Assembly (NCBI RefSeq): GCF_000340475.1
Contig: NZ_CM001792.1
Span: 2,006,659 to 2,070,658 of the forward strand
Direction of reading: 5' to 3'
Length of the DNA stretch: 64,000 nucleotides
From: Oceanobacillus kimchii X50
Lineage (GTDB): Bacteria > Bacillota > Bacilli > Bacillales > Amphibacillaceae
Below the pieces are notes generated by a model. That model worked only from the letters and a program-made list of their open reading frames with translations. It ran no database searches and was not told the origin of the DNA. The position numbers and the translations under genes were made by a program. Below, in pieces: positions 53,570 to 62,353 of this stretch; positions within the stretch are counted from its first letter, which is position 1; the number at the start of each line of letters is the position of its first letter.

Positions 53570-54439
53570 TCAACACTTATAAAAAAATGTATCGCCAATT
53601 TTACCTTTAATCTGATTCTCTTGAAAATAATGTTCTAGACATTCACTATCGTCTATAAAAATTCTCGATTCATCTGGATATTTTATATAGATTGGATGTT
53701 TTTTTTCACGATGAAAAAACGACAACACTTCACCATATGTACTTTCAGAAGACACATATAAAGGCTTTACAGAACGAACAATATGCTTTCCTTCATATCG
53801 ATGAAGTAAAAATCTAATAAATACATAGAAACGTTGCTTCCACTCTCTCCAATTTTCTACAAATAGAAACGCCCACACAAAAAATGCACTCAACGTAAAA
53901 GGCAAGAACAATAATTGTAGGGCAACAACAACTGCTATCATAACGAATGATGATATGATCGTAAAATGGTATGCCCCTTTAAAAGGAAATAAATACGAAC
54001 AAAGTAATAATAATAATTTACCGCCATCCAATGGCCAAACAGGTATTAAATTAAACAAAAGAATCATCGAATTATAATAGAAAATTAAAGAAATTAAAGC
54101 TTCTGGTAATAATTGAAACCCGTTCACAAAAATTAACCCACCATAAATAAGAATATGAACAAAAGGACCCGCAATAGTTACAACTAACTCTTCTCGAATC
54201 GGTTTATTTCCATGTTCATCGGTTTTCATTACTCCACCAAATGCCCACAAAATAACTAAGGGAATTCTCCATTTATAGTACGCAGCTGCAAAAAAATGCC
54301 CGAGTTCATGCAAAAGAACGAGAAAAAAAATAATCGCCATTTCCATAATAGTACCTGTTAAGAAAGACACTATAATGAATATTAATAAGATGGGATGTAT
54401 ACGAATGGGTGGTATCCATCTATTAATTATTGTCATCAA
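53570..54439 (-). CDS. spoIVFB: Stage IV sporulation intramembrane metalloprotease SpoIVFB
   Basis: This 289-residue protein has about six membrane segments. The zinc site HELGH is in LVLLHELGHFFAA, and the third ligand Asp is in NLIPVWPLDGGKLL. It is the site-2-type protease that removes the pro-sequence of sigma-K in the mother cell. A cytoplasmic C-terminal domain follows from about residue 215. The start overlaps spoIVFA by 17 nt, and both are likely one transcript. Confidence 0.95.
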   Translation of the reverse strand: MMTIINRWIPPIRIHPILLIFIIVSFLTGTIMEMAIIFFLVLLHELGHFFAAAYYKWRIPLVILWAFGGVMKTDEHGNKPIREELVVTIAGPFVHILIYGGLIFVNGFQLLPEALISLIFYYNSMILLFNLIPVWPLDGGKLLLLLCSYLFPFKGAYHFTIISSFVMIAVVVALQLLFLPFTLSAFFVWAFLFVENWREWKQRFYVFIRFLLHRYEGKHIVRSVKPLYVSSESTYGEVLSFFHREKKHPIYIKYPDESRIFIDDSECLEHYFQENQIKGKIGDTFFYKC

Positions 54440-55199
54440 CTTGAATCACCTGTGCCGGGTCTACATAATGATTATCCTTCTCTATCGAAAAGAAAACTGA
54501 TTGTTCTTCTGTAGTAGGTGTAAAAGTTCCTACCAACTCATTTGCTTGAATAAATTGATATAGATGAACATCAACTGAACTTAGATTTCCATAATGAGAT
54601 ATTGATCCATCAGAATGTTGAACCTTCACTGTTTTTTCTGTACTCGTATCATTTCCTGCAAAAACAATCACCCCTTCATTTATTGCAGTTACATTGGTTG
54701 ATTGTCCTGGATCAATCTTTATGCCAATTCCATTCGCTTCAAATGACTCAGAAATATTTCCACTTACTGGTAGAGCTACTGGTTGAGAATCGTCTCCTTC
54801 AGTCACGACACTTGGTGTCAAGGAAAGAGGTCTTCCAAATACTTCTTTATACCAAACATTTACTTTAGCAAAAGGGAATTGATCGGTTAATGCAGAAGCT
54901 GCCCATGCTTTTGGTTTGTTTAAAGCAGGCGATTCTGATTCCCATATAATTGCCGCTCCAAGAAAAAGCATAAGGGATAATATTGCTTTTACCGCATATT
55001 TTGCAACTGGAGATGAACTGCTTGTTTTACTTTGATTAGTACTAGTTGGAAATGCAGGATAATACCCATGTAACTCTTCCGTATCTGGGAGAGCATGCGA
55101 TCGGAGGTAGTCCTTCCCTTTGGATTGGTCAGTCTTTATTCCTCTTGCTTTTTTTCGCTGTTCAATTGATTTTCTAATCTTTTGAATATCCTTATCCAT
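54423..55199 (-). CDS. spoIVFA: Stage IV sporulation protein SpoIVFA
   Basis: This protein of about 258 residues has one membrane segment (near residues 78-95) and an M23/LytM-like extracytoplasmic domain (INEGVIVFAGND...VQHSDGSISHYGNLSSVD). The zinc ligands are incomplete, as expected for this regulator. SpoIVFA holds and protects SpoIVFB until signalled by the forespore protease SpoIVB. The start at 55199 (MDKDIQKIRKS) is preferred to an ATG 51 nt upstream because AAGGA lies inside that stretch. Confidence 0.9.
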   Translation of the reverse strand: MDKDIQKIRKSIEQRKKARGIKTDQSKGKDYLRSHALPDTEELHGYYPAFPTSTNQSKTSSSSPVAKYAVKAILSLMLFLGAAIIWESESPALNKPKAWAASALTDQFPFAKVNVWYKEVFGRPLSLTPSVVTEGDDSQPVALPVSGNISESFEANGIGIKIDPGQSTNVTAINEGVIVFAGNDTSTEKTVKVQHSDGSISHYGNLSSVDVHLYQFIQANELVGTFTPTTEEQSVFFSIEKDNHYVDPAQVIQVDDNN

Positions 55200-55282
55200 A
55201 GCCTCACATTCCTTCACTTGATTTGTACCATGTATATGTACAAGCATCACATTGTATGAACAGGAATATCATATAGATTAAA

Positions 55283-55319
55283 AAACACTTCAAAACATAT
55301 CCACTGTTTTGAAGTGTTT
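55283..55319 (-). terminator. Terminator of the mre-min transcript
   Basis: A perfect 15-bp stem (55283-55297 with 55305-55319) is followed by six T residues on the minus strand, just after minD. Confidence 0.88.
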
Positions 55320-55327
55320 ACAATAGT

Positions 55328-56122
55328 TTATATTTTAAAAAACTCTTTTACACGTTGGAAAATACCTTTCTCATCATCAAGTGCTTGTAATGGGACTGTC
55401 TCTCCTAATATTCTTCTGGCAATATTTCGATAAGCAATGGAAGCCTTAGAATTTGGATGAAGCGCAATTGGTTCTCCATTATTAGATGCTTTAATTACTT
55501 CATCGTCATCCACAACGATGCCAATTAAATCAATAGATAGCAAATTTACGATATCATCAATATCTAACATGTCACCATTTTTCATCATATGATTGCGTAT
55601 ACGATTAATAACCAATCTAGGTGATTCTTTCATATCTTCTTTTTCTAATAAACCTACAATTCGATCTGCATCACGAACACTGGATTTTTCTGGAGTAGTT
55701 ACTACTATCGCTCGATCTGCTCCAGCAATCGCATTTTGAAAACCTTGCTCTATACCTGCTGGACAATCAATTATAATATAATCATATTCTTGTTTTAACT
55801 CTGTAATTATTTCTTTCATACCTTGAATCGTAACAGCGGTTTTATCACTTGTCTGCGCTGCCGGTAAAAGCGTTAGATAATCAAAACGCTTGTCTTTTAT
55901 GAGAGCTTGTTTTAATTTACATCTTTCCTCTATAACATCGACAATATCAAAGATTATTCTGTTTTCTAACCCCATTACAACATCTAAATTTCTAAGTCCA
56001 ATATCTGTATCAATCAAACATACTTTTTTCTCCATTAATGCTAGGGCAGTTCCGATATTCGCTGAAGTAGTTGTTTTTCCTACCCCGCCTTTACCAGAAG
56101 TAATTACGATAGCTTCACCCAT
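55328..56122 (-). CDS. minD: Septum site-determining ATPase MinD
   Basis: This 264-residue deviant Walker ATPase has the motif TSGKGGVGKTT, then DTDIGLRNLDVVMG and DCPAGIEQGF. The C-terminal amphipathic helix (IFQRVKEFFKI) anchors it to the membrane. With MinC it blocks Z-ring formation at the poles. The start overlaps the end of minC by 8 nt. Confidence 0.97.
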   Translation of the reverse strand: MGEAIVITSGKGGVGKTTTSANIGTALALMEKKVCLIDTDIGLRNLDVVMGLENRIIFDIVDVIEERCKLKQALIKDKRFDYLTLLPAAQTSDKTAVTIQGMKEIITELKQEYDYIIIDCPAGIEQGFQNAIAGADRAIVVTTPEKSSVRDADRIVGLLEKEDMKESPRLVINRIRNHMMKNGDMLDIDDIVNLLSIDLIGIVVDDDEVIKASNNGEPIALHPNSKASIAYRNIARRILGETVPLQALDDEKGIFQRVKEFFKI

Positions 56123-56801
56123 TATTCATTCTCCTCTCAAATCCACTTATTTCTTTCCGTTTTTTTGAAAGAACCTTTAAGGAATCGATAGTGATTTTAT
56201 CTTGATCTGTATCAATAATACCACATTCCATATAAACACCATCAGATTCATAGTCAGGTGCTCGACTTATATAGTCAGCAATTCGCAATTGTGTAGGTTT
56301 CATATATGAAGCTACTATAAAAGCATCTTTATCCCCATAATAACCTGCATGAGCAATCCCTAGCAGATTACCCATTATATAAATATTTCCACTTGCTACA
56401 ACTCTACCACCAGGATTTACATCACCAACCAGTAATAGATCTCCTTGAATTTCTAGTATTTGTCCTGATCTAACTACACGGTTAATAACTTTAACTTCAC
56501 TATCGTCCATCCACCTCTTAGCGTCGTTGATAGGAATCAGATTTGAATCAATCCCTATCACTTGAAATCGCTGATCAGTTGTAATAATTTGGCGAATCTG
56601 CTCTTCTTTTTCTTCACTTACATATCGATCTCCTAGTTTAACTTTAACAGAAACAACAGGTTCGTCTTGTTTTGGTTTACTATACTGAATTTTCTCTTCT
56701 AACTCCTTTAAAATCTCTTGAAATGAAGCATCTTCATCTATAAATAGACTTAATCCATCTCTGGTACCTTTAATTGTAATGATTTGTTTTAGATCTTGCA
56801 C
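56115..56801 (-). CDS. minC: Septum site-determining protein MinC
   Basis: This 228-residue protein has an N-terminal domain (about 1-100) that acts on FtsZ. The C-terminal beta-helix carries the conserved GDVNPGGRVVASGNIYIMGNL and GIAHAGYYGD, and interacts with MinD. It lies between mreD and minD in the standard bacillary order. Confidence 0.95.
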   Translation of the reverse strand: MQDLKQIITIKGTRDGLSLFIDEDASFQEILKELEEKIQYSKPKQDEPVVSVKVKLGDRYVSEEKEEQIRQIITTDQRFQVIGIDSNLIPINDAKRWMDDSEVKVINRVVRSGQILEIQGDLLLVGDVNPGGRVVASGNIYIMGNLLGIAHAGYYGDKDAFIVASYMKPTQLRIADYISRAPDYESDGVYMECGIIDTDQDKITIDSLKVLSKKRKEISGFERRMNNG

Positions 56802-56858
56802 TCTCTAATCACCTCATTTTTCACACTACATTAATGATATATATATCCTATATCTCAC

Positions 56859-57401
56859 TTAACGCATTCGTTCTCCGAGTGGAATTTCTGTTTTCCATTT
56901 TTCCAGTCTTTTTGATGAAAATGGATAAATAACAATTAAAAAGACAAGGTTTAATAAGATGGTCGGAGCTAATCGATTTAGAATAAAGCTTTCTAATGAA
57001 ATATCTATCATTCCAACAACAGAGAAAATTCCATAAATCGTAAATTCTATTAATACAATACCAAACGTAGCTAGTAATAATAGAACATAGAAATTGCCCT
57101 GCAACATTTTTTTAATGCCATGAACAATATAAATTACTAACGCGTAAGAAAACATATAGACTCCAAGAATACCTGTATAAACAATATCAAAAAGCAAACC
57201 GAAAATTAATGCATATAATACAGAATAATACGTATCGTTATGGTCAAAAAATACAGCTATATAAACTAAAAAGATAAATAACCAATGAGGTACGATGAAA
57301 TAATCTCCCGATAATAATTGCAGTGGTAGTAGCTCTAGCGCTACCCCTTCTAATACAATTATTATAAATAAAATGAGAGGTAATACAAAGCGCCTAATCA
57401 A
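56859..57401 (-). CDS. mreD: Rod shape-determining protein MreD
   Basis: This 180-residue protein has five to six membrane segments and the short family feature FGLLFDIVYTGILG. It belongs to the elongasome with MreC, RodA and PBP2-type enzymes. Its start overlaps the 3' end of mreC by 4 nt. Confidence 0.92.
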   Translation of the reverse strand: MIRRFVLPLILFIIIVLEGVALELLPLQLLSGDYFIVPHWLFIFLVYIAVFFDHNDTYYSVLYALIFGLLFDIVYTGILGVYMFSYALVIYIVHGIKKMLQGNFYVLLLLATFGIVLIEFTIYGIFSVVGMIDISLESFILNRLAPTILLNLVFLIVIYPFSSKRLEKWKTEIPLGERMR

Positions 57402-58285
57402 GACTCATCCTCCTCATCTGCATTTTCTTCCATTTCTTGTGGTTGTTCTATAGCACGATCTACGACAATGACATTGTTGATATCATAAAGGTCAGCAGCT
57501 GGTTCAACCATAGCAATTCGAGTAAGACCATATTGATCGGATACTATTTCTTTTACTTCGCCGATTTTTAAACCTGCAGGAAATTTTCCACCCTTCTCAG
57601 AAGAATATACAATATCTCCTTCTTCCACGTTTTTCTCAGATTCTTCAATAATACGGAATAGTAAAGAATTTGACTCTTTGTCAAAACCTTCAATCATTCC
57701 AAAAACATCTTGATCATCTTCTTTTGTGATCGTAGCTGAAATACGATTGAATTCATCAAAACCAGTTAAAAGTTGTACGGTTGCTGTAACATTGGAAATC
57801 TGTAACACTTTACCTATCATTCCATCAGCAGTAATCACAACCATGTTCGCTTCTACTCCATGGTCAGATCCACGGTTGATAGTCACTTGATCCATCCACT
57901 GTTCCGGCGAACGGGAGATTACAGACGCGTGGATCGGTTCATAATCTCTAACCGTTTCAGTCATACCAATTATTTCTCTCAGTTCTTCGTTCTCTTCTTC
58001 TAATTTTTGAACGTCATATAATAGAGAATTTTGTTGTGCGATTTGCTCTCTTAAAACTTGATTCTCTTCATAAGTATTTTTCATATCATCAATATTAGAG
58101 ATGATACCTGTTACAAAGGACACTGGTGCATGAATCGTATTTTGCACCCACCCCACTGTATCATTGATCATTGTTTCAACAAAACTCATATTTTCTCTAT
58201 CTCTTAAGGAATACCCGATTAAAGCAACTAAGACAATTACTCCAATTAGGATAATGAATAGTTTTTTGCTACGTAAAAATTGCAT
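57398..58285 (-). CDS. mreC: Cell shape-determining protein MreC
   Basis: This 295-residue protein has one N-terminal membrane helix (about 8-26), a coiled coil (about 65-105, ENQVLREQIAQQ), and a beta-barrel domain with VTINRGSDHGVEANMVV. An acidic tail ends it. It works outside the membrane to connect MreB with peptidoglycan synthases. It follows mreB by 17 nt. Confidence 0.95.
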   Translation of the reverse strand: MQFLRSKKLFIILIGVIVLVALIGYSLRDRENMSFVETMINDTVGWVQNTIHAPVSFVTGIISNIDDMKNTYEENQVLREQIAQQNSLLYDVQKLEEENEELREIIGMTETVRDYEPIHASVISRSPEQWMDQVTINRGSDHGVEANMVVITADGMIGKVLQISNVTATVQLLTGFDEFNRISATITKEDDQDVFGMIEGFDKESNSLLFRIIEESEKNVEEGDIVYSSEKGGKFPAGLKIGEVKEIVSDQYGLTRIAMVEPAADLYDINNVIVVDRAIEQPQEMEENADEEDES

Positions 58286-58302
58286 ATTAACACACCTACT
58301 TA

Positions 58303-59334
58303 TTAATTTAACGGACGAGCAGACACACTTGGGCTATTTCTAAATTGATTGATATACTCCAAAGATTTTCCAGTACCAATCGCGACACTTTCTAAAGGTT
58401 CGTCTGTAACGAATACTGGAATCTTTGTTTCATCACTAATTATTTGATCTAAATTTTTTAAAAGAGCCCCTCCGCCAGAAAGTACAATTCCACGATCCAT
58501 AATATCTGCTGATAGTTCAGGAGGAGTTTTTTCCAGTGTCGATTTTACTGCATTTACAATCGAGTCTACTGTATCATCCAATGATTTCGATATTTCTTCC
58601 GATGTTACTGTAATCGTTTTGGGAAGTCCCGTCAATAAGTCTCTTCCTCTAATATCCATTTCTTCAGCATTTTTTCCACCTTTTGCTGAACCAATATCCA
58701 TTTTAATTGATTCAGCAGACCGTTCCCCTATCATTAAATTATAATGTTTGCGAATGTAATTAATAATGGCTTCGTCCATATCATCACCGGCAATACGAAT
58801 GGATTCACTGGTTACAATACCTCCAAGTGATATTACTGCTATTTCAGTAGTACCACCACCAATATCTACTATCATACTTCCAGTCGGTTCCCAAACTGGC
58901 AAACCAGCTCCAATAGCTGCAGCAAATGGTTCTGCGATTGGATAAGCCTCTTTTGCTCCTGCTTGTTTTGTTGCATCAATTACTGCACGTTCCTCTACCA
59001 TTGTAATTCCAGAAGGAACACAAACCATAACATTAGGTTTTTTTGCGAATAAAGAACGTTTTTTCATTGCTTTTTTCATGTAATAATTCATCATTACGGA
59101 CGTTGTATCATAATCTGCAATTACCCCGTCTTTCATAGGACGAATAACAGAAATATTTCCTGGAGTTCTTCCAATCATATTTCGTGCGTTACGGCCTACA
59201 GCCTCAATACTACCTGTCTCTAAATTTTTTGCTACCACAGATGGTTCCCGGACAATTATTCCTTTTCCTTTAACAAAAACTAGTGTATTAGCTGTACCCA
59301 AATCAATGCCTAAATCCTGCGAAAAATTAAACAT
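58303..59334 (-). CDS. mreB: Rod shape-determining actin-like protein MreB
   Basis: This protein of about 343 residues starts [19 protein letters not shown]. The ATP-binding phosphate loops are DLGTANT and [12 protein letters not shown], with [10 protein letters not shown] as the adenosine motif. It forms membrane-bound filaments that guide lateral wall growth. The ORF continues nine codons upstream, but homologues begin at this methionine. It is downstream of radC, as in B. subtilis. Confidence 0.96.
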   Translation of the reverse strand: MFNFSQDLGIDLGTANTLVFVKGKGIIVREPSVVAKNLETGSIEAVGRNARNMIGRTPGNISVIRPMKDGVIADYDTTSVMMNYYMKKAMKKRSLFAKKPNVMVCVPSGITMVEERAVIDATKQAGAKEAYPIAEPFAAAIGAGLPVWEPTGSMIVDIGGGTTEIAVISLGGIVTSESIRIAGDDMDEAIINYIRKHYNLMIGERSAESIKMDIGSAKGGKNAEEMDIRGRDLLTGLPKTITVTSEEISKSLDDTVDSIVNAVKSTLEKTPPELSADIMDRGIVLSGGGALLKNLDQIISDETKIPVFVTDEPLESVAIGTGKSLEYINQFRNSPSVSARPLN

Positions 59335-59425
59335 ACCCAAGTCTATCTCCCTTTCCATCAATTCCTATTTTCTTTATGTATCACGCTTTTTTTCACTATT
59401 TTTACATTCATTATAAATGATAAGA

Positions 59426-59461
59426 AGCGCCTCTTCCTTTCTAACAATGAAAGATGGCGCT
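59426..59461 (-). terminator. Hairpin between radC exon 2 and mreB
   Basis: A stem with 6 outer pairs (59426-59431 with 59456-59461) and an inner CTTTC/GAAAG block lies after the radC stop. The T run on the minus strand is weak, so attenuation rather than full termination is possible. Confidence 0.45.
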
Positions 59462-59515
59462 AAATTTATCAATCCTTATTTAATTATACGAAAAAACTTA
59501 TAAAATAGATAGTAT

Positions 59516-59656
59516 TTACAAATAACCTTTTTCTTTTAGGGATACGAATTTTTTGTCGCCGATAATGAGATGGTCTAATACTTCAATTCCGATTAATTTA
59601 CCAGAGTCCACTAAACGTTTCGTCACTAGGATATCTTCTTGTGACGGTGTAGGATC
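59516..59656 (-). CDS. radC: radC exon 2 (C-terminal 46 codons, after the group II intron)
   Basis: This is the end of RadC. It reads [19 protein letters not shown]...EKGYL and a stop, all in frame with exon 1 at phase 0. The Asp in PTPSQED is the third metal ligand of the JAMM motif HxHPSGDPTPSxxD. There is no ribosome site or start, so it can be made only from a spliced RNA. The intron 3' end is CCTAC just before the GAT codon. Spliced RadC would be 183 + 46 = 229 residues, close to the 231 of B. subtilis. Confidence 0.92.
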   Translation of the reverse strand, partial: DPTPSQEDILVTKRLVDSGKLIGIEVLDHLIIGDKKFVSLKEKGYL

Positions 59657-59718
59657 GTAGGGTAGGAAAAATACGCCTTTCTACATTAATATTAGAAGGT
59701 TTTATTTCCCCTCCCTCA

Positions 59719-59752
59719 GAACCGTACGTACACCTTTCAGCGTATACGGCTC
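59719..59752 (-). ncRNA. Group II intron domain V catalytic hairpin
   Basis: This is a 34-nt hairpin, GAGCCGTATACGC, then a GAAA-containing loop, then GTACGTACGGTTC. It has the AGC triad near the 5' end and the usual two-nt bulge region. It is almost the same as domain V of well-studied IIA introns such as Ll.LtrB, and every canonical position that I can check is kept. Confidence 0.95.
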
Positions 59753-59792
59753 GCCAGTTGAATAAAAACAAGTCCACAGGAAAGGATTTGTA

Positions 59793-61076
59793 TTACATGT
59801 TTGAGATTATCTGAAGAATCTTCTTCCGATATAACTTCAGATGATGCATTTTAATAAATATGTGGAAATTACTTTTACACACAAGACCGACTCTTCCATG
59901 TTGATTTTTTTGTTTCAAAGAAAAGGCAATTTGTTTCGATGTAGTCTTGTATTTAAAAGCAAGAGTTTTTAAAAAGCTGCTTTCTGCTAAATGAACTATT
60001 TTTTCAATATCATTAAAATTTGCAGCAAAAACATAATGATTGGCAAATGAGATAAGTTCTTCATTATATATTCTTAAAATTCGTTGATCAGAAAAATATA
60101 AAAGCTTTCTTCTAGCTAAAGAAATGTATTCTTGCAAATCACCATATTCATTTCGAGATACCCATTGGTTCATTTGTTTCTTCGGAACGATCAACCTTAG
60201 TCGCTGATTTTTATCAGGATTTGATCCGAAGGCACCTTTAGGTAAGAGTTGATATTTTTGAAAATCAATATTATCTCCTATGTGATATAAGTTTAATTGT
60301 ATATTACAGAAAAAATGAATATACCCATGGACAAGCTCATCATTAATTTCTCTAAGCAAACTAAGTGCATGAGGTTTTGTGTCGTTTATACCAATAAGCA
60401 ACTCCGCTCTATTATAAACTAATTTGATAGGAGAATCATTATTTCTTTTAATTATATCTTGTATGTTTTGTACAATAGACTCCTGAAAAATATATTTTAT
60501 AAGATTTGCTAATTTACTCATGGGATAGGTATATGTGTGACAATGCTTTTGTTGACTCATCATTGATGCATAAAACACAAGTTGAATAAATCTGTGATCA
60601 TTTACCTTTCCTTTAATCATAGTCATTACAAACTCAATAAATTGTTCTGAATATATGATTTTATCAAAAGATATTTTTATGAACCACTTCATATTGTCCC
60701 ATGTTATTAATTTTTGGAGGGTGAAAAATGAAGGATCTGTTTTTGGAAGTGAGGATTGATCGAAGCCCTTCATTGGATAGATATACTCTAATATTACAAC
60801 TACGGCCTCTTTGACTAATGAATCCTTTGTATGGAGGTGGTTATTTAATTTTGAGGTATTCGAAAACCGAAATTTTCCTATTCTTAATTCATAAATAATT
60901 TCTTTTATCATGTTATTTACAATTGAGTTTTGTAAGTAACTTAGAAGATTTAAACGCCGAATCACTATTTGCCAAAAGTCTTCCTTATATAATAACCGGT
61001 AACAATCGAATAATATCCTTCCCTTTTGTGATGCTTTTTGTATTACGTCCAATTGAGGAAATGGATGAAACGTCAT
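59793..61076 (-). CDS. Intron-encoded maturase-like protein with degenerate reverse transcriptase
   Basis: This 427-residue protein resembles LtrA in layout: LFDCYRLLYKEDFW (RT0-1), a block after MKWFIKISFDKI (motif A region), KLVYNRAELLIGI (motif C region), and the X domain (FANHYVFAANFNDIEKIVHLAESSFLKTLAFKYK). The catalytic YADD is replaced by NRAE, the motif A Asp and the PQGG motif are missing, and no HNH endonuclease follows. The frame is nevertheless fully open. It probably helps splice its own intron but cannot move it. The ATG at 61076 has AAAGGAG 8 nt upstream; an ATG 6 nt earlier lies too close to that site. Confidence 0.88.
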   Translation of the reverse strand: MTFHPFPQLDVIQKASQKGRILFDCYRLLYKEDFWQIVIRRLNLLSYLQNSIVNNMIKEIIYELRIGKFRFSNTSKLNNHLHTKDSLVKEAVVVILEYIYPMKGFDQSSLPKTDPSFFTLQKLITWDNMKWFIKISFDKIIYSEQFIEFVMTMIKGKVNDHRFIQLVFYASMMSQQKHCHTYTYPMSKLANLIKYIFQESIVQNIQDIIKRNNDSPIKLVYNRAELLIGINDTKPHALSLLREINDELVHGYIHFFCNIQLNLYHIGDNIDFQKYQLLPKGAFGSNPDKNQRLRLIVPKKQMNQWVSRNEYGDLQEYISLARRKLLYFSDQRILRIYNEELISFANHYVFAANFNDIEKIVHLAESSFLKTLAFKYKTTSKQIAFSLKQKNQHGRVGLVCKSNFHIFIKMHHLKLYRKKILQIISNM

Positions 61077-61584
61077 ATTCATGACTCCTTTCGTCTAGAC
61101 GTATTTCAACCTGTCTTCCTTCCCCTTGCCAAACTTATTACAAGCTAACATTGAGTACTATGAAGACTCCGTTACCATATGCCATAAAATTAATATGCAC
61201 TTAGGCAATCCCTGTATTATGTCAATATATAGATACGTGATATTTAGGTACCCATTTCGATGGTTTCTTCTTACTGAAGATGGGAGGATAATCCTTACAA
61301 TGAGTTAGAAAGCGGTGAATTCTAGTCTCATAATATCCCAACTATAATATTAATAGTTACACACCCACTATCCCTTCATCTTGGGTTCAAGCAATTTAGC
61401 TTTTACCATGCATCACTTGATCTGAAGGACAAAAGAATAAAATGATTACTTTTTCCTCCTTTTCACATCATGCTATTGTCCCCTAAATAGTTTCCCATTC
61501 AAGGTAAGATGCTGATCATAGAACATTGTAAGGAGTTCTAGATACTTTCTGGTATCACTATATACTAACACCTTGCAGGCGCAC

Positions 61585-62133
61585 ACCGCTCGGGTGATTG
61601 TGGGCTACAATTAATGAAGCTGCAGACCGTTTAACTGCTTCTTTGAAAACCTCTCTAGGATGTACTATAGAAGCGTTTAAACTACCTATAAAGACTGTCT
61701 GATAATGAATAATCTGATTTTTAGTATTTAAGAATAAGACTACAAAATGTTCTTGACTTAAATAACGCATTTCTTCCATAACATAGTTGGCACCGTCTTC
61801 CGGAGAACGTATAACATAAGGACCATCGGGTTTATAGGCATTCAATCTTTTCCCTAACTCGATAGCAGCAAGAATGATAAGTCCTTTCGCTGTACCTATG
61901 CCTTTAATTGCTATAAGTTCTTCAATAGTCGCATCTCTTAATAATTTCATACCCTCAAAATGCATTAAAATTCGATTTGATAATACATTCACTGAATCTT
62001 GTTTTGTTCCGCTACCAATTAGAATGGATAGTATTTCTTGATTCGATAAATGAGATGCTCCATGTTTTAGTAATCTCTCTCTAGGTCGATCTTCTTTTGG
62101 TACACTTTTCATTGTTAGTACCGACGTTTTCAT
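61585..62133 (-). CDS. radC: radC exon 1 (DNA repair protein RadC/YsxA, N-terminal 183 codons)
   Basis: Exon 1 starts MKTSVLTMKSVPKEDRPRERLL with GGAGG nearby and ends at VAHNHPSG, the first half of the JAMM motif. An N-terminal HhH region (IEELIAIKGIGTAKGLIILAA) precedes the MPN domain. Unspliced RNA would add only VRLQGVSI and stop, losing the Asp metal ligand and the final helix. RadC/YsxA resembles deubiquitinase-fold metalloproteins; its cellular role is unsettled. The open frame reaches 30 codons further up, but homologues start here. Confidence 0.93.
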
Positions 62134-62307
62134 CCTCTCCCTCCTTTCTTTGTATAGCATATCGGTAGTAGAGAGTAACAACAAATATAAAAAATAGTAT
62201 TTCACATTAGAATTTCTAACCAATAAAGAGTATTTATCTTAAATAAACTTGTAAAGAAATATAGTTAAAAATATAAATTATATAATTCCATATTAATTTG
62301 AATCACA

Positions 62308-62348
62308 TCAAAAAAGCTTGTGAAGAATTATATCTTTCCTCACAAGCT
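62308..62348 (-). terminator. Terminator of spoIIB
   Basis: A 9-bp stem with an extended middle part (62315-62324 with 62339-62348) is followed by six T residues on the minus strand, right after the spoIIB stop. Confidence 0.78.
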
Positions 62349-62353
62349 CAATA

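Larger units (their letters stand above)
59657..61584 (-). mobile_element. Group II intron interrupting radC (likely IIA/mitochondrial-like class)
   Basis: The element is 1,928 nt. Its 5' end reads GTGCG (61584 downward), and its 3' end is AC. Domain V is at 59719-59752 (GAGCCGTATACG...CGTACGGTTC), and a domain VI stem at 59657-59718 has an unpaired A seven nt from the end. EBS1 (61311-61316, ACCGCT) pairs fully with the last six exon bases, AGCGGT. The base before it, C, pairs with the first base of exon 2, G (delta-delta prime). EBS2 GGGTG (61362-61366) pairs with CACCC in the exon. An ORF lies in domain IV. Confidence 0.93.

Noticed and set aside
61126..61308. 60-codon plus-strand ORF
   Set aside because: It lies antisense to intron domain I, has no good ribosome site, and the protein has no recognisable features.
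59516..62223. radC as a frameshifted or truncated pseudogene
   Set aside because: The break has exact group II intron ends, domain V and matching IBS/EBS, and the two exons join in frame, so it is an interrupted gene and not a dead one.
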